Source: Methylomonas methanica MC09 (GTDB taxonomy: Bacteria > Pseudomonadota > Gammaproteobacteria > Methylococcales > Methylomonadaceae). From it: a stretch of DNA of 64,000 nucleotides. The DNA lies in the NCBI RefSeq assembly GCF_000214665.1, contig NC_015572.1, positions 2,976,001 through 3,040,000 on the forward strand. Direction: 5' to 3'. Below are positions 1 through 8,685 of this stretch, piece by piece. How positions within the stretch are numbered: position 1 is the first letter of the stretch; every line of letters starts with the position of its first letter. A program made the position numbers and the translations under genes. Below the pieces are notes generated by a model. The model saw only the letters and a list, made by a program, of their open reading frames with translations. It was not told the DNA's origin and ran no database searches.

Positions 1-935
1 ATCGCTTCGGCGGCGCGGACGATATTATTCGCCATGCGCTCGGAGGCCGCATCGATCAAGCGGCCGTCCAGTGCGGCGGCGCCTTTGCCTTGCGCGGCGG
101 CTTCCTGCAATGCGGCCAGAATACGTTTGGCTTTTTCCACTTCGGCCGCGGGCGGCGTGAACACTTCGTTGGCCAGCGCGATTTGCGAAGGGTGAATGGC
201 CCATTTGCCTTCGCAACCCAAGGCGGCGGCGCGGCGGGCGGCGGCTTTAAAACCTTCCGGGTCTTTAATGTCGCCGAACGGGCCGTCGATGGGGCGCAAG
301 CCGTAGGCGCGGCAAGCCACGGTCATGCGGCTGATGGCGGCATGCCACTGGTCACCCGGATAATCCGGATTCAAACCGCCGATATTGACGGTGCGGGCCC
401 GGTTGCTGGCGGCATAATCGGCCACGCCGAAATGCAGGGCTTCCAAACGACCGCCTATAGCGCCTTGCTTGGCGATATCTTCCACATTGGCCATACCCAA
501 CGCGGTTTCGATCAGACATTCGATGCCGATTTTATTGCTCAGACCTTGCTGCATTTCCAATTGATTCAGCATGGCGTCTACCATGTATACGTCGCCGTAT
601 ACGCCGACTTTGGGAATCAACAGGGTTTTGATCTTGGCCCCGGCCTGTTCGACCAAGTCGACCACGTCGCGCACCATGTATTGGGTGTCCAAGCCGTTGA
701 TGCGTACCGACAGGGTAACGCCGTGACCTTCCCAGTCCAGATCGTTAATGGCTTGAATGACATTTTTGCGAGCTTGCAGCTTATCGTCTGGTGCAACCGC
801 ATCTTCCAGGTCGAGAAACACAAAATCCACACCGCTTTTTAAGGCTTTTTCGAACATCTCGGGGCTGGAACCCGGCACCGCCAATTCACAGCGTTGAACG
901 CGTTGGGCATTGGCTTCGTATAATGTGTGGCTCAT
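1..935 (-). CDS. mcl: L-malyl-CoA/beta-methylmalyl-CoA lyase, C-terminus cut by window edge
   Basis: HpcH/HpaI (citrate lyase beta) family enzyme that splits malyl-CoA into acetyl-CoA and glyoxylate, the last step of the serine cycle. Translating the minus strand from the ATG at 935 gives MSHTLYEANAQRVQRCELAV, then the family hallmarks VFLDLEDAVAPDDK, RINGLDT, ETALGMANVEDI, FGVADYAAS and GKWAIHPSQI. About 311 residues are visible; the frame is still open at base 1 in the region corresponding to the extreme C-terminus of the Methylobacterium enzyme, so probably only about ten residues are missing. It is transcribed divergently from sgaA across 223 bp. The opposite strand carries a long open frame that is only a GC-driven shadow. 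Family assignment is firm; CoA-ester preference cannot be read from sequence. Confidence 0.93.
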   Translation of the reverse strand, partial: MSHTLYEANAQRVQRCELAVPGSSPEMFEKALKSGVDFVFLDLEDAVAPDDKLQARKNVIQAINDLDWEGHGVTLSVRINGLDTQYMVRDVVDLVEQAGAKIKTLLIPKVGVYGDVYMVDAMLNQLEMQQGLSNKIGIECLIETALGMANVEDIAKQGAIGGRLEALHFGVADYAASNRARTVNIGGLNPDYPGDQWHAAISRMTVACRAYGLRPIDGPFGDIKDPEGFKAAARRAAALGCEGKWAIHPSQIALANEVFTPPAAEVEKAKRILAALQEAAAQGKGAAALDGRLIDAASERMANNIVRAAEA

Positions 936-1158
936 GTATGTATTCCTACTGGGTTGATATCGACTGGACCATTTCCAGCCCAGGCTATAAATAAAGAACC
1001 CGTCATTTTACTTTCAGGGCAGGCAATGTCAAATGCCGCAGGCCCATGAATTCGCCGTGTTTTCGCCGGAGCCCCATGCAAACGACTTGCTGAAAGCCGG
1101 CAAATATGACACTATCCGGCGATTTTTAGCAGACTAACTCAATTAAAGGAGAAACCTG

Positions 1159-2325
1159 ATGGCGGGTCGCAATCACTTATTTATACCGGGTCCAACCAAT
1201 ACCCCCCACGAAGTTCTGAGCGCGATGCATGTACCGATGGAAGATCACCGTTCGCCGATCTTTCCCAATCTGTTTAAACCGCTGCTGGAAGATTTGAAAA
1301 AGGTATTCCGCACCGAAGCCGGCCAATGTTTCGTATTCCCTGCCACAGGCACCGCCGGCTGGGAAGTGGCATTAACCAACTGCCTGAATCCCGGCGATAA
1401 AGTACTGATTTACCGCTTCGGCCAATTTGCCCATTTGTGGATGGACGCCGCCAGAAAACTAGGCTTCGATGTCGAAGCGCACGAAGTCGAATGGGGTAAA
1501 GGCATTCCACTGGATGCAATGGAAGCCCGCCTGAAGGAAGACAAAAACCACGAAATCAAAGCAGTGCTGGCGACTCATAACGAAACCTCGACCGGCGTCA
1601 CCAGCGACATCGCCGGCGTGCGCAAAGCCATGGATGCGGCCGGCCACCCGGCGCTGCTGTTCGTGGACGGCGTCAGCTCTATTGCAAGCCTGGAATTCCG
1701 CATGGACGACTGGGGCGTGGACGGTGCTATCAGCGGTTCGCAAAAAGGTTTTATGCTGCCGGCCGGCGCCGCCATCCTGGCCTTCAGCCAAAAAGCCCTG
1801 GCAGCGGTCGAAACCAGCACTTTTCCGCGCTCGTTTTTCTCGCTGAAAGACCAGATGAATGCCAATAAAGACGGCTATACGCCTTATACGCCATCAACGC
1901 CTATGCTGCACGGATTACGTAAAGCACTGGATCTGTTGCTGGAAGAAGGCATGGACAACGTCTACGCCCGTCATCACCGCCTGGGCGAAGGCGTACGCCG
2001 CGCGGTGGCGGCGTGGGGTTTGCAAATCTGCGCGCAACCCGGCTTCGAATCGGATACCGTAACCGCCATTGTGGTACCGGCCGACAAGGACGCCCGTCAT
2101 GTCATCAGTACCGCCTACAACAAATACAATATTTCGCTGGGCGCCGGCTTGACCGAAGTGGCCGGTAAAGTGTTCCGTATCGGCCATATCGGCGACATGA
2201 ACGATGTGTCGCTGCTGGGTGCCATCGCCGGCGTGGAAATGGCCATGCTGGACAACGGTTTCGACATTAAACCCGGCAGCGGCGTAGCGGCGGCGATTGA
2301 GTATTACCGCTCTACTGCGAAATAA
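1159..2325 (+). CDS. sgaA: Serine-glyoxylate aminotransferase
   Basis: Class V PLP-dependent aminotransferase that converts serine plus glyoxylate to hydroxypyruvate plus glycine, joining the two arms of the serine cycle. The 388-residue protein starts MAGRNHLFIPGPTNTP, the standard opening of the family. The PLP-binding lysine is Lys196 within SGSQKGFMLP, preceded by the cofactor-contacting segment LFVDGVSSIAS. A good ribosome-binding site (AAAGGAGA) sits 5-12 bases before the ATG. A strong terminator follows the stop, so the gene is probably monocistronic. It faces away from malyl-CoA lyase, which consumes a later intermediate of the same cycle. Hydroxypyruvate, its product, is the substrate of hprA 6 kb downstream. 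Alanine-glyoxylate transaminase is the alternative name; the neighbourhood favours the serine-cycle role. Confidence 0.95.
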   Translation: MAGRNHLFIPGPTNTPHEVLSAMHVPMEDHRSPIFPNLFKPLLEDLKKVFRTEAGQCFVFPATGTAGWEVALTNCLNPGDKVLIYRFGQFAHLWMDAARKLGFDVEAHEVEWGKGIPLDAMEARLKEDKNHEIKAVLATHNETSTGVTSDIAGVRKAMDAAGHPALLFVDGVSSIASLEFRMDDWGVDGAISGSQKGFMLPAGAAILAFSQKALAAVETSTFPRSFFSLKDQMNANKDGYTPYTPSTPMLHGLRKALDLLLEEGMDNVYARHHRLGEGVRRAVAAWGLQICAQPGFESDTVTAIVVPADKDARHVISTAYNKYNISLGAGLTEVAGKVFRIGHIGDMNDVSLLGAIAGVEMAMLDNGFDIKPGSGVAAAIEYYRSTAK

Positions 2326-2344
2326 TTAATTTCCTGTGAGTATT

Positions 2345-2373
2345 AAAAAGGCGCCGTTCGGCGCCTTTTTTTT
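2345..2373 (+). terminator. Rho-independent terminator of sgaA
   Basis: A perfect GGCGCC / GGCGCC stem with the tetraloop GTTC is flanked by five As on the left and eight Ts on the right. The A/T flanks pair too, so it could also stop transcription arriving from the minus-strand transporter genes on the other side. Confidence 0.9.
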
Positions 2374-2378
2374 GCAAA

Positions 2379-2504
2379 TTAATTAAACAGGGCCAGCGCT
2401 TTTTTCAAGGTTGACGCCACGCCCCATAATAACGGCAACGCCACATACAGCCAGAACAATACCAACCATATTATCGAACCGGACTTTTGTTTATGGTTTG
2501 GCAT
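2379..2504 (-). CDS. Small membrane protein, putative small subunit of the OFA-type transporter
   Basis: A 41-residue open frame starting MPNHKQKSGSIIWLVLFW and ending LKKALALFN. It has one hydrophobic, tryptophan-rich membrane segment (about residues 11-30) followed by a short basic stretch. Its ATG overlaps the TGA of the upstream transporter in the arrangement TGATG, so the two are almost certainly translationally coupled. From memory, short one-helix proteins of this look (WL...W..LPL.WGV...L.KA..LF) accompany oxalate/formate-type MFS transporters and are named MFS transporter small subunit; I could not check this. Function is unknown; a role in stability or assembly of the transporter is inference. 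Confidence 0.8.
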   Translation of the reverse strand: MPNHKQKSGSIIWLVLFWLYVALPLLWGVASTLKKALALFN

Positions 2505-3901
2505 CACCCCTCCTCTTCTACGGTTGCGGGATAAATCCCATCCAATTCATCGAACTCATCGTGCTTCATATGATGTTTTTCATGCACGGGCTTGATCAGC
2601 AAATTACACACAAACCCCAGCACTAAAATTCCGGCCATAATGTACATCGTTACATTGTAGGCGTCCGCTTTTGCCACGCCGTGGTGTATTTGGTATTCCC
2701 TGATGTAATTCACCAGTACCGGCCCCAGCACGCCCGCCGTCGCCCAGGCCGTTAACAGGCGACCGTGTATGCCGCCCACATACAGGGTGCCGAAAATATC
2801 CGCCAGATAAGCCGGAATGGTGGCAAAGCCGCCGCCATACATGCTCATGATCAAGGCATACAACAACACGAACATCGCCATGTTGCCTATCATGCCCATG
2901 CTCGGAACCAAGGCGTATAAACAGGCACCCACCACAAAGAACACGAAATAGGTATTTTTACGCCCCAGATAATCCGACGCCGACGACCAGAAAAACCGCC
3001 CGCCCATATTAAACAGACTCAACAAGCCGACAAAGCCTGCCGCCGCGGCCGGGGTAACGCTGCCTTTGAACATCTCCTGTATCATCACAGACGCTTGCCC
3101 CAGTACGCCGATACCGGCCGTGACATTCAAACACAACACCAGCCACAGCAAATAAAACTGCGGCGTCTTTAGAGCTTGGTCGATATGCACATGGTTTTGG
3201 GTAATCATCTTGTTGGCGACTTGCGGCGGCGTCCAGCCTTCCGGTTGCCAATCGGCCGGAGGGATACGAATAGTCAAGGCGCCTATCATCATCGATATAA
3301 AATACAGGCCGCCCATCACCAGAAAAGCCTGCATCACTCCTACCGAATCGGCGGATTTAAACGCATCCATCAACAACACCGATAACGGCGCGCCTATCAT
3401 GGCGCCGCCGCCGAAACCCATGATGGCCATACCCGTGGCCATGCCGCGCCGGTCCGGAAACCATTTGATCAAGGTCGAAACCGGCGACACATAACCCAGT
3501 CCCAAGCCGATCCCGCCTATGACGCCGTAACCCAAGTAGACCAACCAGATCTCATGTAAATACACGCCCAACGCCGCCACCCAGAAGCCGCCGCCGAAAC
3601 AGCAAGCCGCCACAAACATGGTCAGGCGCGGACCGACTTTTTCCAGCCACTTGCCGCCGAAGGCCGCCGATAAGCCTAAGAACACGATCGCCAAGCTGAA
3701 AATCCAGCCCAGGGTGGTCAGCTTCCAATCCTCGGGCGCCGATGCCGACACGCCGATTACTCGAGTCAAGGGATCGTTAAACACGCTAAATGCATACGCT
3801 TGGCCAATGCATAAATGCACCGACAAGGCGGCCGGCGGCACCAACCAGCGGTTAAAGCCGGTACTCGCCGTAATGCGAGATTTACTGAAAAAACCAGACA
3901 T
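2504..3901 (-). CDS. OFA-family (oxalate/formate antiporter-like) MFS transporter
   Basis: A 465-residue, twelve-helix major facilitator protein. The amino end NRWLVPPAALSVHLCIGQAYAFSVF and later GLGLGYVSPVSTLIKWFPDRRGMATGMAIMGFG are typical of the OFA subfamily, which exchanges or takes up small carboxylates such as oxalate, formate or related organic acids. I start it at the ATG at 3901 (MSGFFSKS), which has GGAG seven bases upstream, rather than at the longer open frame from 3922. The substrate is not readable. Given serine-cycle genes on both sides, glyoxylate, oxalate or formate are reasonable guesses only. It overlaps the 41-residue gene downstream. Confidence 0.85.
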   Translation of the reverse strand: MSGFFSKSRITASTGFNRWLVPPAALSVHLCIGQAYAFSVFNDPLTRVIGVSASAPEDWKLTTLGWIFSLAIVFLGLSAAFGGKWLEKVGPRLTMFVAACCFGGGFWVAALGVYLHEIWLVYLGYGVIGGIGLGLGYVSPVSTLIKWFPDRRGMATGMAIMGFGGGAMIGAPLSVLLMDAFKSADSVGVMQAFLVMGGLYFISMMIGALTIRIPPADWQPEGWTPPQVANKMITQNHVHIDQALKTPQFYLLWLVLCLNVTAGIGVLGQASVMIQEMFKGSVTPAAAAGFVGLLSLFNMGGRFFWSSASDYLGRKNTYFVFFVVGACLYALVPSMGMIGNMAMFVLLYALIMSMYGGGFATIPAYLADIFGTLYVGGIHGRLLTAWATAGVLGPVLVNYIREYQIHHGVAKADAYNVTMYIMAGILVLGFVCNLLIKPVHEKHHMKHDEFDELDGIYPATVEEEG

Positions 3902-4438
3902 ATAAACTCCGAGAAATTGCATCGACTTTGCCGCGTTAGCGGAAATGCAGCTATTACAAAACGCGCCGTGGAAAACTTACGCACAACAAAACCCGGCGCA
4001 TAGATTATCAGGGGAAACCCCTAAAACAAGCGTTTTTAAGGAAAACTGCACAAATTTGCCCGCCCTCACAAGGTAGGGGGGCCGATGAATTACTGGCAAG
4101 CCGCTCGCAGATAAACGGCCCGGAAATGGGTAGGAAGGAAAATGATGAGTATCTCTGGTAACGCTTCAGTCAACGTTATAACGGAATAAGCGGCGGGATA
4201 TTAACGGATTCACCGTGTTTATCCGGTTCTGCCAGACGCACAGGGAGCGTGCTTACAATAATAAATCAGAGCAATCAAGCCTACGATTAGTCTGCAGAGG
4301 TCGATCTGTCATCGCCCATTTTGCCCTTCAAAGAGCCAGATCGACGAGAGAAATAAGCCATCCATGGCGGTTAACCCGATCTATCCTGAATTCCAGGTGC
4401 TGAAAGACCGTTTGATCTTTCAGCGACCGGGAAAATCC
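3902..4438. other. Intergenic stretch without a recognisable gene
   Basis: Between the start of the OFA transporter and the end of the VPLPA-CTERM gene I see no frame with coding character. It must hold the transporter promoter. The only clear structure is the hairpin listed at 4396-4427. Confidence 0.6.
4396..4427 (-). terminator. Hairpin just downstream of the VPLPA-CTERM gene
   Basis: GCTGAAAGA (4399-4407) pairs with TCTTTCAGC (4416-4424) around an 8-base loop, with flanking GGT/GACC partly extending the stem. It lies about 12 bases past the stop of the minus-strand gene ending at 4439. There is no T-run after it on that strand, so it may be a transcript-stabilising 3' hairpin rather than a true terminator. 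Confidence 0.5.
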
Positions 4439-5368
4439 TTAAGCAGCAACGGTTTTGCGGCGACCGACACCGAGCATGCCGACAACCCCGCTACCGAACA
4501 ACCAGACCGCGCCCGGCACGGGAACAGGGGATGTGGTGACGTTCATTACATAATTGTCGAGTCCGGTATTCCATTTTGAGAAGTTGTACCCGCCCAAATA
4601 AAGAGTGTAAACCTGACCTGCCTGGGCGATAAACGAAAAGTCTTGCGAAGCTGTTACGTCATTGGCGTATCCAATGTTAGTCAATCCCGCAGTTCCAAAA
4701 GGGTCGTCAGCGGTAAAAGCCTTACCTGCTGCAGGATTATTCCAAGAGCCGTGGTGGTTATAGCTTGCAGTGCCGGTATCCATGCCTTCGAACAAGGTCA
4801 CACCGAAAGTGCTGAATGTATCGGGGGTCAAGTTGCCCAAAGTTGCTAAATTGATATGCACGACTTGAGTCACGTCGGATTCGATCAAACCGATATCTGT
4901 TTGATGCTTCCAGCCGGTCGGTGTTATGTTGTCTTGCCATGCGCCACCACCGGTGTCTATTTCCGCTGCTACGCCGTAGCGGGCCAATGAATCCGCGGCA
5001 GAAATTTGACCGGAGTCTCCGGCACCTGTCAGTTGAATGCCCCAGTTTAACGATGACGTTGCGTTAAAGCCGAATGGCGTTGTGCTTGGGCTGGCAGTGC
5101 CGACAAAGTTTGCTGCGCGGGTAGCCGAGTTGTAGTTAACAAAGTTGCCACCGGCGGGCGCGCCAGTATTCGAATCTGCGGCAACATTAGGACCAGCAGC
5201 ACCTGTTTGCGTATTGGCCGGATCGCTCCACACCCATCCGTCTGTTTTACTGCTTAAACCATCGAAGGTATTCATGTTGTACATGGTGGTCGACGCAGCC
5301 GCGGCTGAAGACATTGCCAAGCCAGCGACAGTCAGCGAAATTGCTGTGGCTAATTTTGTTTTTTGCAT
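4439..5368 (-). CDS. Exported protein with VPLPA-CTERM sorting signal
   Basis: A 309-residue secreted protein. It has a signal peptide (MQKTKLATAISLTVAGLAMS... cut near AAA), a low-cysteine beta-rich middle, and a C-terminal sorting tail PVPVPGAVWLFGSGVVGMLG followed by GRRK. This is the VPLPA variant of the PEP-CTERM tripartite signal (motif, hydrophobic helix, basic end), recognised by an exosortase-type system that delivers proteins to the outer surface. The middle contains HQTDIGLIESDV...FEGMDTG...NHHGSWNN, which matches a segment of the protein at 9781-10626 (HNTDFGLIKSAV...FEGMHTG...NHHSIWNAG), so the two are paralogues. The ligand or role is unknown. It has a long upstream region with a CRP-like palindrome and the repeated KGTGATATGNCGCA motif. 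Confidence 0.85.
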   Translation of the reverse strand: MQKTKLATAISLTVAGLAMSSAAAASTTMYNMNTFDGLSSKTDGWVWSDPANTQTGAAGPNVAADSNTGAPAGGNFVNYNSATRAANFVGTASPSTTPFGFNATSSLNWGIQLTGAGDSGQISAADSLARYGVAAEIDTGGGAWQDNITPTGWKHQTDIGLIESDVTQVVHINLATLGNLTPDTFSTFGVTLFEGMDTGTASYNHHGSWNNPAAGKAFTADDPFGTAGLTNIGYANDVTASQDFSFIAQAGQVYTLYLGGYNFSKWNTGLDNYVMNVTTSPVPVPGAVWLFGSGVVGMLGVGRRKTVAA

Positions 5369-5555
5369 AAAAATGACTTCCTTATTTCCTTGAGATTAAT
5401 GATCGAACAGTTGCTGGATCCCCAGAAAGCCTACCCCTAAGCTTACTCGCCCTTTAACTGCCTCCTTTACTCATTCAAACATCATGCCAACAATTAAAAG
5501 CCTGATTCGACAAGGAAATAACCTCATTAGAAAGTTTTAATACGCTAAAACTTTA

Positions 5556-5571
5556 TGTGAAACCGCTCACA
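5556..5571. promoter_or_regulatory. Perfect CRP/FNR-superfamily-type palindrome
   Basis: TGTGAAACCGCTCACA matches the TGTGA-N6-TCACA consensus exactly. It is 188 bp upstream of the VPLPA-CTERM start at 5368 and immediately next to the 5577-5589 motif. The match is seen directly; binding by a CRP-like protein is inference. Confidence 0.5.
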
Positions 5572-5576
5572 TCTGT

Positions 5577-5589
5577 GTGATATGCCGCA
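5577..5589 (+). promoter_or_regulatory. Recurrent motif GTGATATGCCGCA (copy 1)
   Basis: First of a set of near-identical 13-mers found in long upstream regions in this window (also 8373, 10879, 14234, 43338, 49823). It is about 210 bp upstream of the VPLPA-CTERM gene starting at 5368. The left half TGTGA resembles a CRP-family half-site. Confidence 0.5.
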
Positions 5590-5996
5590 GTTTTTTGTTA
5601 AACATAGAAAACAATTATCCGAAACAAAGAACCTTATTACTCAGACGGTTTTGTTCTGCAATGCCGATCAAATTTCTGAGAATTCAATTGGCCGCCCTAT
5701 GGGTCAAACATTCGGTAGCAACACGGCTGAGCCCGGGGAGCTTCCTTACCAATTGCCACGCAAATCATCATCGTCTGAGCGACGCAAACATTGCCAATCG
5801 TTGGGCTATTTTACGACCTCGGCTTGATAGGCCGCGCACGTTGAGACGACAACCGTGTATTTATGCGCCTTTTGGGGGATGCAACCCCGAATTGCTCCCC
5901 CAGAATTGCTTGCCGCGAGTTTTAGCCGTTCGCAATAACGCCAAGCGTGTTTAGGCCAGGTATTTTCAATCGGCTATTTTTTTCGTTGATAGCGCC

Positions 5997-8156
5997 TTAC
6001 AAGCCGATTTCGGAACAGCTATATAACATGTCAGCCGGCGGCACCACGACCGTTGGCTCTGGAACTGCGCTGGGATCGCAGGTTGCGATTAAAGCCCTCG
6101 CCTGTTCTTTTTGATCCAATGCCAGACTCAATATACGGTTGCGCATGGCTTTAACCGGTGCAAGTAGGGCGAGTCGCTGATAATACTCAGCTTTTTCAAG
6201 TTTCTGCACCGCTTTCCAGTTAGTTCCCAACACCCCCTCTTTCAGTACTCGAATGGCATCTTGATTTTCTTTTCTGCCTAACTTGGCCAATTCACGCGCA
6301 GTCGCGTTATTGGAAATCCGCTTGGCCTGATTATCCAATTTATCGGACTGGCGAATGTTCTCCAATGCATTCAGAGTGCGCAAAAACGAAGCCAGCGCCA
6401 CCACCTGGGTGGAATCCAACTTGACACTCCGGTCTTTATCCTTGGATAGCGACCCAGGCGACGCATTGAAGGCTTCGCTGTTGTACGCGGCAATCGCTTC
6501 CTCCAAAGTACTCACCGCATTGTTATGAAAAAAGGGTGGGGTATCGGCGGCCTCGATCAGCGGCGGGGTATTAAAACGACCGTCGCCATAACACACTTGA
6601 TCGCGATGCGGTCCGCAAGCGCTTTCCGTAACACCGAAACCGCCGTCATAGGCCATATCCGGCACCAACAAGCGTGCGGGATGAATTTTCATGTTTTCAA
6701 CACCTGTGTTACGGGTTGGGTTTGCTTTGGTACTGGAGCTGCGTCCACCGGCATTTTGATGACAACCGTTACAGTTAGCCGTTTGACCGTAAGCGGGTTC
6801 TCCGTCTACCACGGGATTGGTTTTTGTATCGAACAACACTTTACCGGATTCGACCAGAGGATCGTGAAAACTGATCTGATAAACCGGATAATCCTTGCTT
6901 CTACCCAGGGATAACAAATAGGCTTCAATGGCATCGAGTTCGGCATCGCTAGGCAAGCGAAAATCGCTACCCGCTATCCGATTCATGGTTTTCGGCATAT
7001 GCTGTTTGATAGCGCCTTCGGTAAATTCGCGCAATGACCCCGAACCCGGTGCGCCATCACCGCTCCAGCCGGTCGCATGGGCAAAATCTTCATCCTCTGC
7101 AAATTCGCCACCCGCCGCAATGGTTTCTTTTGCAATGGTGGTACTTAAGGCCAGCGTATGCGGCACACTACGAAATATATCGACATTCGGGCCATCCACG
7201 TTCGTCAAAATCAGCCCGTGCTTACGCATCAAAACCGGATTCTCCAGTTCGGCCAACGCCGGATTGGTTTCTGCCACGAATAGCGGGTCTGTTGGCGGCA
7301 AACTCATGATGTAATTAGGGTCCAGCGTGAAATTGTTATCGGCCCGATGACAGGTTCCACAGGTACGCCCGTTACCCGCAAACGTTTCGTTATGGAAAAT
7401 ATGCCGGCCTTTGGCAACCAAACTACCCAGCACGGGAGTTAAATCCGACCGCGTATGGGCTTGCGCCGCCTTGGGCAACAAAAATTCAAAGGGAAAACCC
7501 TTGTCCGCGCCCGTATTCTTGAAATCGCCCATTGCCGTTGTAAGCCACGGCTTATCCGCATAATAGAGTTTAAGCATCAAATCGGGCGTACCGGCAATAA
7601 AGACGTTATCAACAGGATTTTCACCCGCCTTGGAAACAATCACCGTATCCATGTTAAACCCCAGCAACCGACTTCTTTCTAAGGTGGTTTCCAGTCGACC
7701 TTTACCACCCGCCGCTGTAAAACGGCCGAGATGGAGCGTTTTATCGCCTGCTTCCGGCAAGACCGAGCCTTCTAAATTATCAAACAACCATAAGTCGTAT
7801 TCGCCAGCATCAAAGCCTTTGGCTTGAAAAACCAACTCACCGCTTTTCAGATTGAACTGCAACTGGCCGCGTGCTTGAGTCAATTGTTTCGACAAGACTT
7901 TCGAATAACCCAAGGAAAATTTCAGTATTTCGGGGCTGCCGCCTTTGGCTTCGTAATTGGTTCGCCAGCTGTTTAAAGCCAGTTTCAAGGTATCGACATC
8001 GCCATGCCCCACACTGTCGACACTATTGATAGACTGATTAACGTCATTGATAAATAGCTGAAAATAACCGATTGTCAGCGCAAAAACCGCAATCATGATG
8101 CCGGCAAATTTAGTCATTTTTTTTCGAGTAACGTTGAGTTCGTCAACCGGTCTCAT
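5997..8156 (-). CDS. Membrane-anchored di-haem cytochrome c peroxidase/MauG-like protein
   Basis: A 719-residue protein with an N-terminal membrane helix (about residues 17-36), a beta-rich domain (about 75-200) and a di-haem peroxidase-type core. Two c-type haem sites are visible: CGTCH at residues 266-270 and CNGCH at 462-466. Both are followed by peroxidase-family features, including TPPFFHNNAVSTLEEAI, the usual 'pathway to the second haem' segment. The start has a good site, GGAG, eight bases before the ATG. Family members either reduce hydrogen peroxide or, as in MauG and MbnH, oxidise a protein substrate. The N-terminal extension makes it longer than classical bacterial peroxidases (about 330 residues). 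The partner is unknown; neighbouring VPLPA-CTERM proteins are candidates by position only. Confidence 0.82.
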   Translation of the reverse strand: MRPVDELNVTRKKMTKFAGIMIAVFALTIGYFQLFINDVNQSINSVDSVGHGDVDTLKLALNSWRTNYEAKGGSPEILKFSLGYSKVLSKQLTQARGQLQFNLKSGELVFQAKGFDAGEYDLWLFDNLEGSVLPEAGDKTLHLGRFTAAGGKGRLETTLERSRLLGFNMDTVIVSKAGENPVDNVFIAGTPDLMLKLYYADKPWLTTAMGDFKNTGADKGFPFEFLLPKAAQAHTRSDLTPVLGSLVAKGRHIFHNETFAGNGRTCGTCHRADNNFTLDPNYIMSLPPTDPLFVAETNPALAELENPVLMRKHGLILTNVDGPNVDIFRSVPHTLALSTTIAKETIAAGGEFAEDEDFAHATGWSGDGAPGSGSLREFTEGAIKQHMPKTMNRIAGSDFRLPSDAELDAIEAYLLSLGRSKDYPVYQISFHDPLVESGKVLFDTKTNPVVDGEPAYGQTANCNGCHQNAGGRSSSTKANPTRNTGVENMKIHPARLLVPDMAYDGGFGVTESACGPHRDQVCYGDGRFNTPPLIEAADTPPFFHNNAVSTLEEAIAAYNSEAFNASPGSLSKDKDRSVKLDSTQVVALASFLRTLNALENIRQSDKLDNQAKRISNNATARELAKLGRKENQDAIRVLKEGVLGTNWKAVQKLEKAEYYQRLALLAPVKAMRNRILSLALDQKEQARALIATCDPSAVPEPTVVVPPADMLYSCSEIGL

Positions 8157-8372
8157 TTATATCTCCTGGTAATTGATGGTAATTAGATAGAACTCGTTAC
8201 CATGACGGCGCGGTACTTGTCTTAACTAAAACCTCCGGGTACTTAAACGTATGATCCCCGACGAGGTTGATGAGACCAAGACAATGAGCAAAATACGGGC
8301 CATGAGATCGACAAGCGTCTCGAACCTTAACCGCCCATTGGGTTACTGCTGTTAACATAGCCAAGCAAATAA

Positions 8373-8401
8373 GGGATATGCCGCAACCTGCGCCATATCC
8401 C
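8373..8401. promoter_or_regulatory. Imperfect 13-bp palindrome containing two copies of the recurrent motif
   Basis: GGGATATGCCGCA (8373-8385) and TGCGCCATATCCC (8389-8401) face each other with a 3-base gap; the arms differ at one position. Each arm is a version of the KGTGATATGNCGCA motif, so this looks like a double site about 220 bp upstream of the di-haem gene starting at 8156. Confidence 0.55.
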
Positions 8402-8477
8402 ACATTTTTTACACTGTAATAGCGACTTAGGGTTTATTCCCTCTTTTTTATCGGGCAGCGCCGGATTAGATACCACC

Positions 8478-8606
8478 GTGTTTAAGACATACGAGGTTTT
8501 CGATTCATTTCTTAGGGAACTGGAATGGAGTACTAAAATCAGCGATTCTCATAAAAACGCCCTAGCATTACGCAAGTTTGACGAAATCAACAGTAAACGC
8601 CTCTGA
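8478..8606 (+). CDS. Short unassigned open frame, possibly a gene remnant
   Basis: An open frame with protein-like composition (VFKTYEVFDSFLRELEW ... ALALRKFDEINSKRL) ends at the TGA at 8604-8606. The only in-frame start is a GTG at 8478 with no convincing ribosome-binding site. I recognise no family. It may be the tail of a lost gene. Confidence 0.25.
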   Translation: MFKTYEVFDSFLRELEWSTKISDSHKNALALRKFDEINSKRL

Positions 8607-8685
8607 TAAGGTTGCGTTCCACTCGGAATCCTGGTTTGATTTCGCCCTTTAACCAGCCGCTTCATTGAATAACGGATATCCCAAT

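Larger units (their letters stand above)
5369..5996. other. Long intergenic control region
   Basis: 628 bp with no convincing gene; short open frames here lack ribosome-binding sites and family features. It contains the CRP-like palindrome and the conserved motif listed separately, both on the promoter side of the gene starting at 5368. Confidence 0.6.
8157..8685. other. Intergenic stretch upstream of the di-haem protein and hprA
   Basis: 529 bp. It holds the palindromic control element at 8373-8401, a short unassigned open frame at 8478-8606, and the promoter regions of the diverging genes on either side. A 68-residue minus-strand frame at 8197-8403 has no family features and I do not call it. 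Confidence 0.5.

Noticed and set aside
90..842. 250-codon plus-strand open frame over the malyl-CoA lyase gene
   Set aside because: The minus strand encodes an unmistakable malyl-CoA lyase over the same bases; the plus frame has low-complexity, shadow-like composition and no ribosome-binding site.
8197..8403. 68-codon minus-strand frame in the intergenic region
   Set aside because: No family features, weak composition, and it overlaps the palindromic control element.
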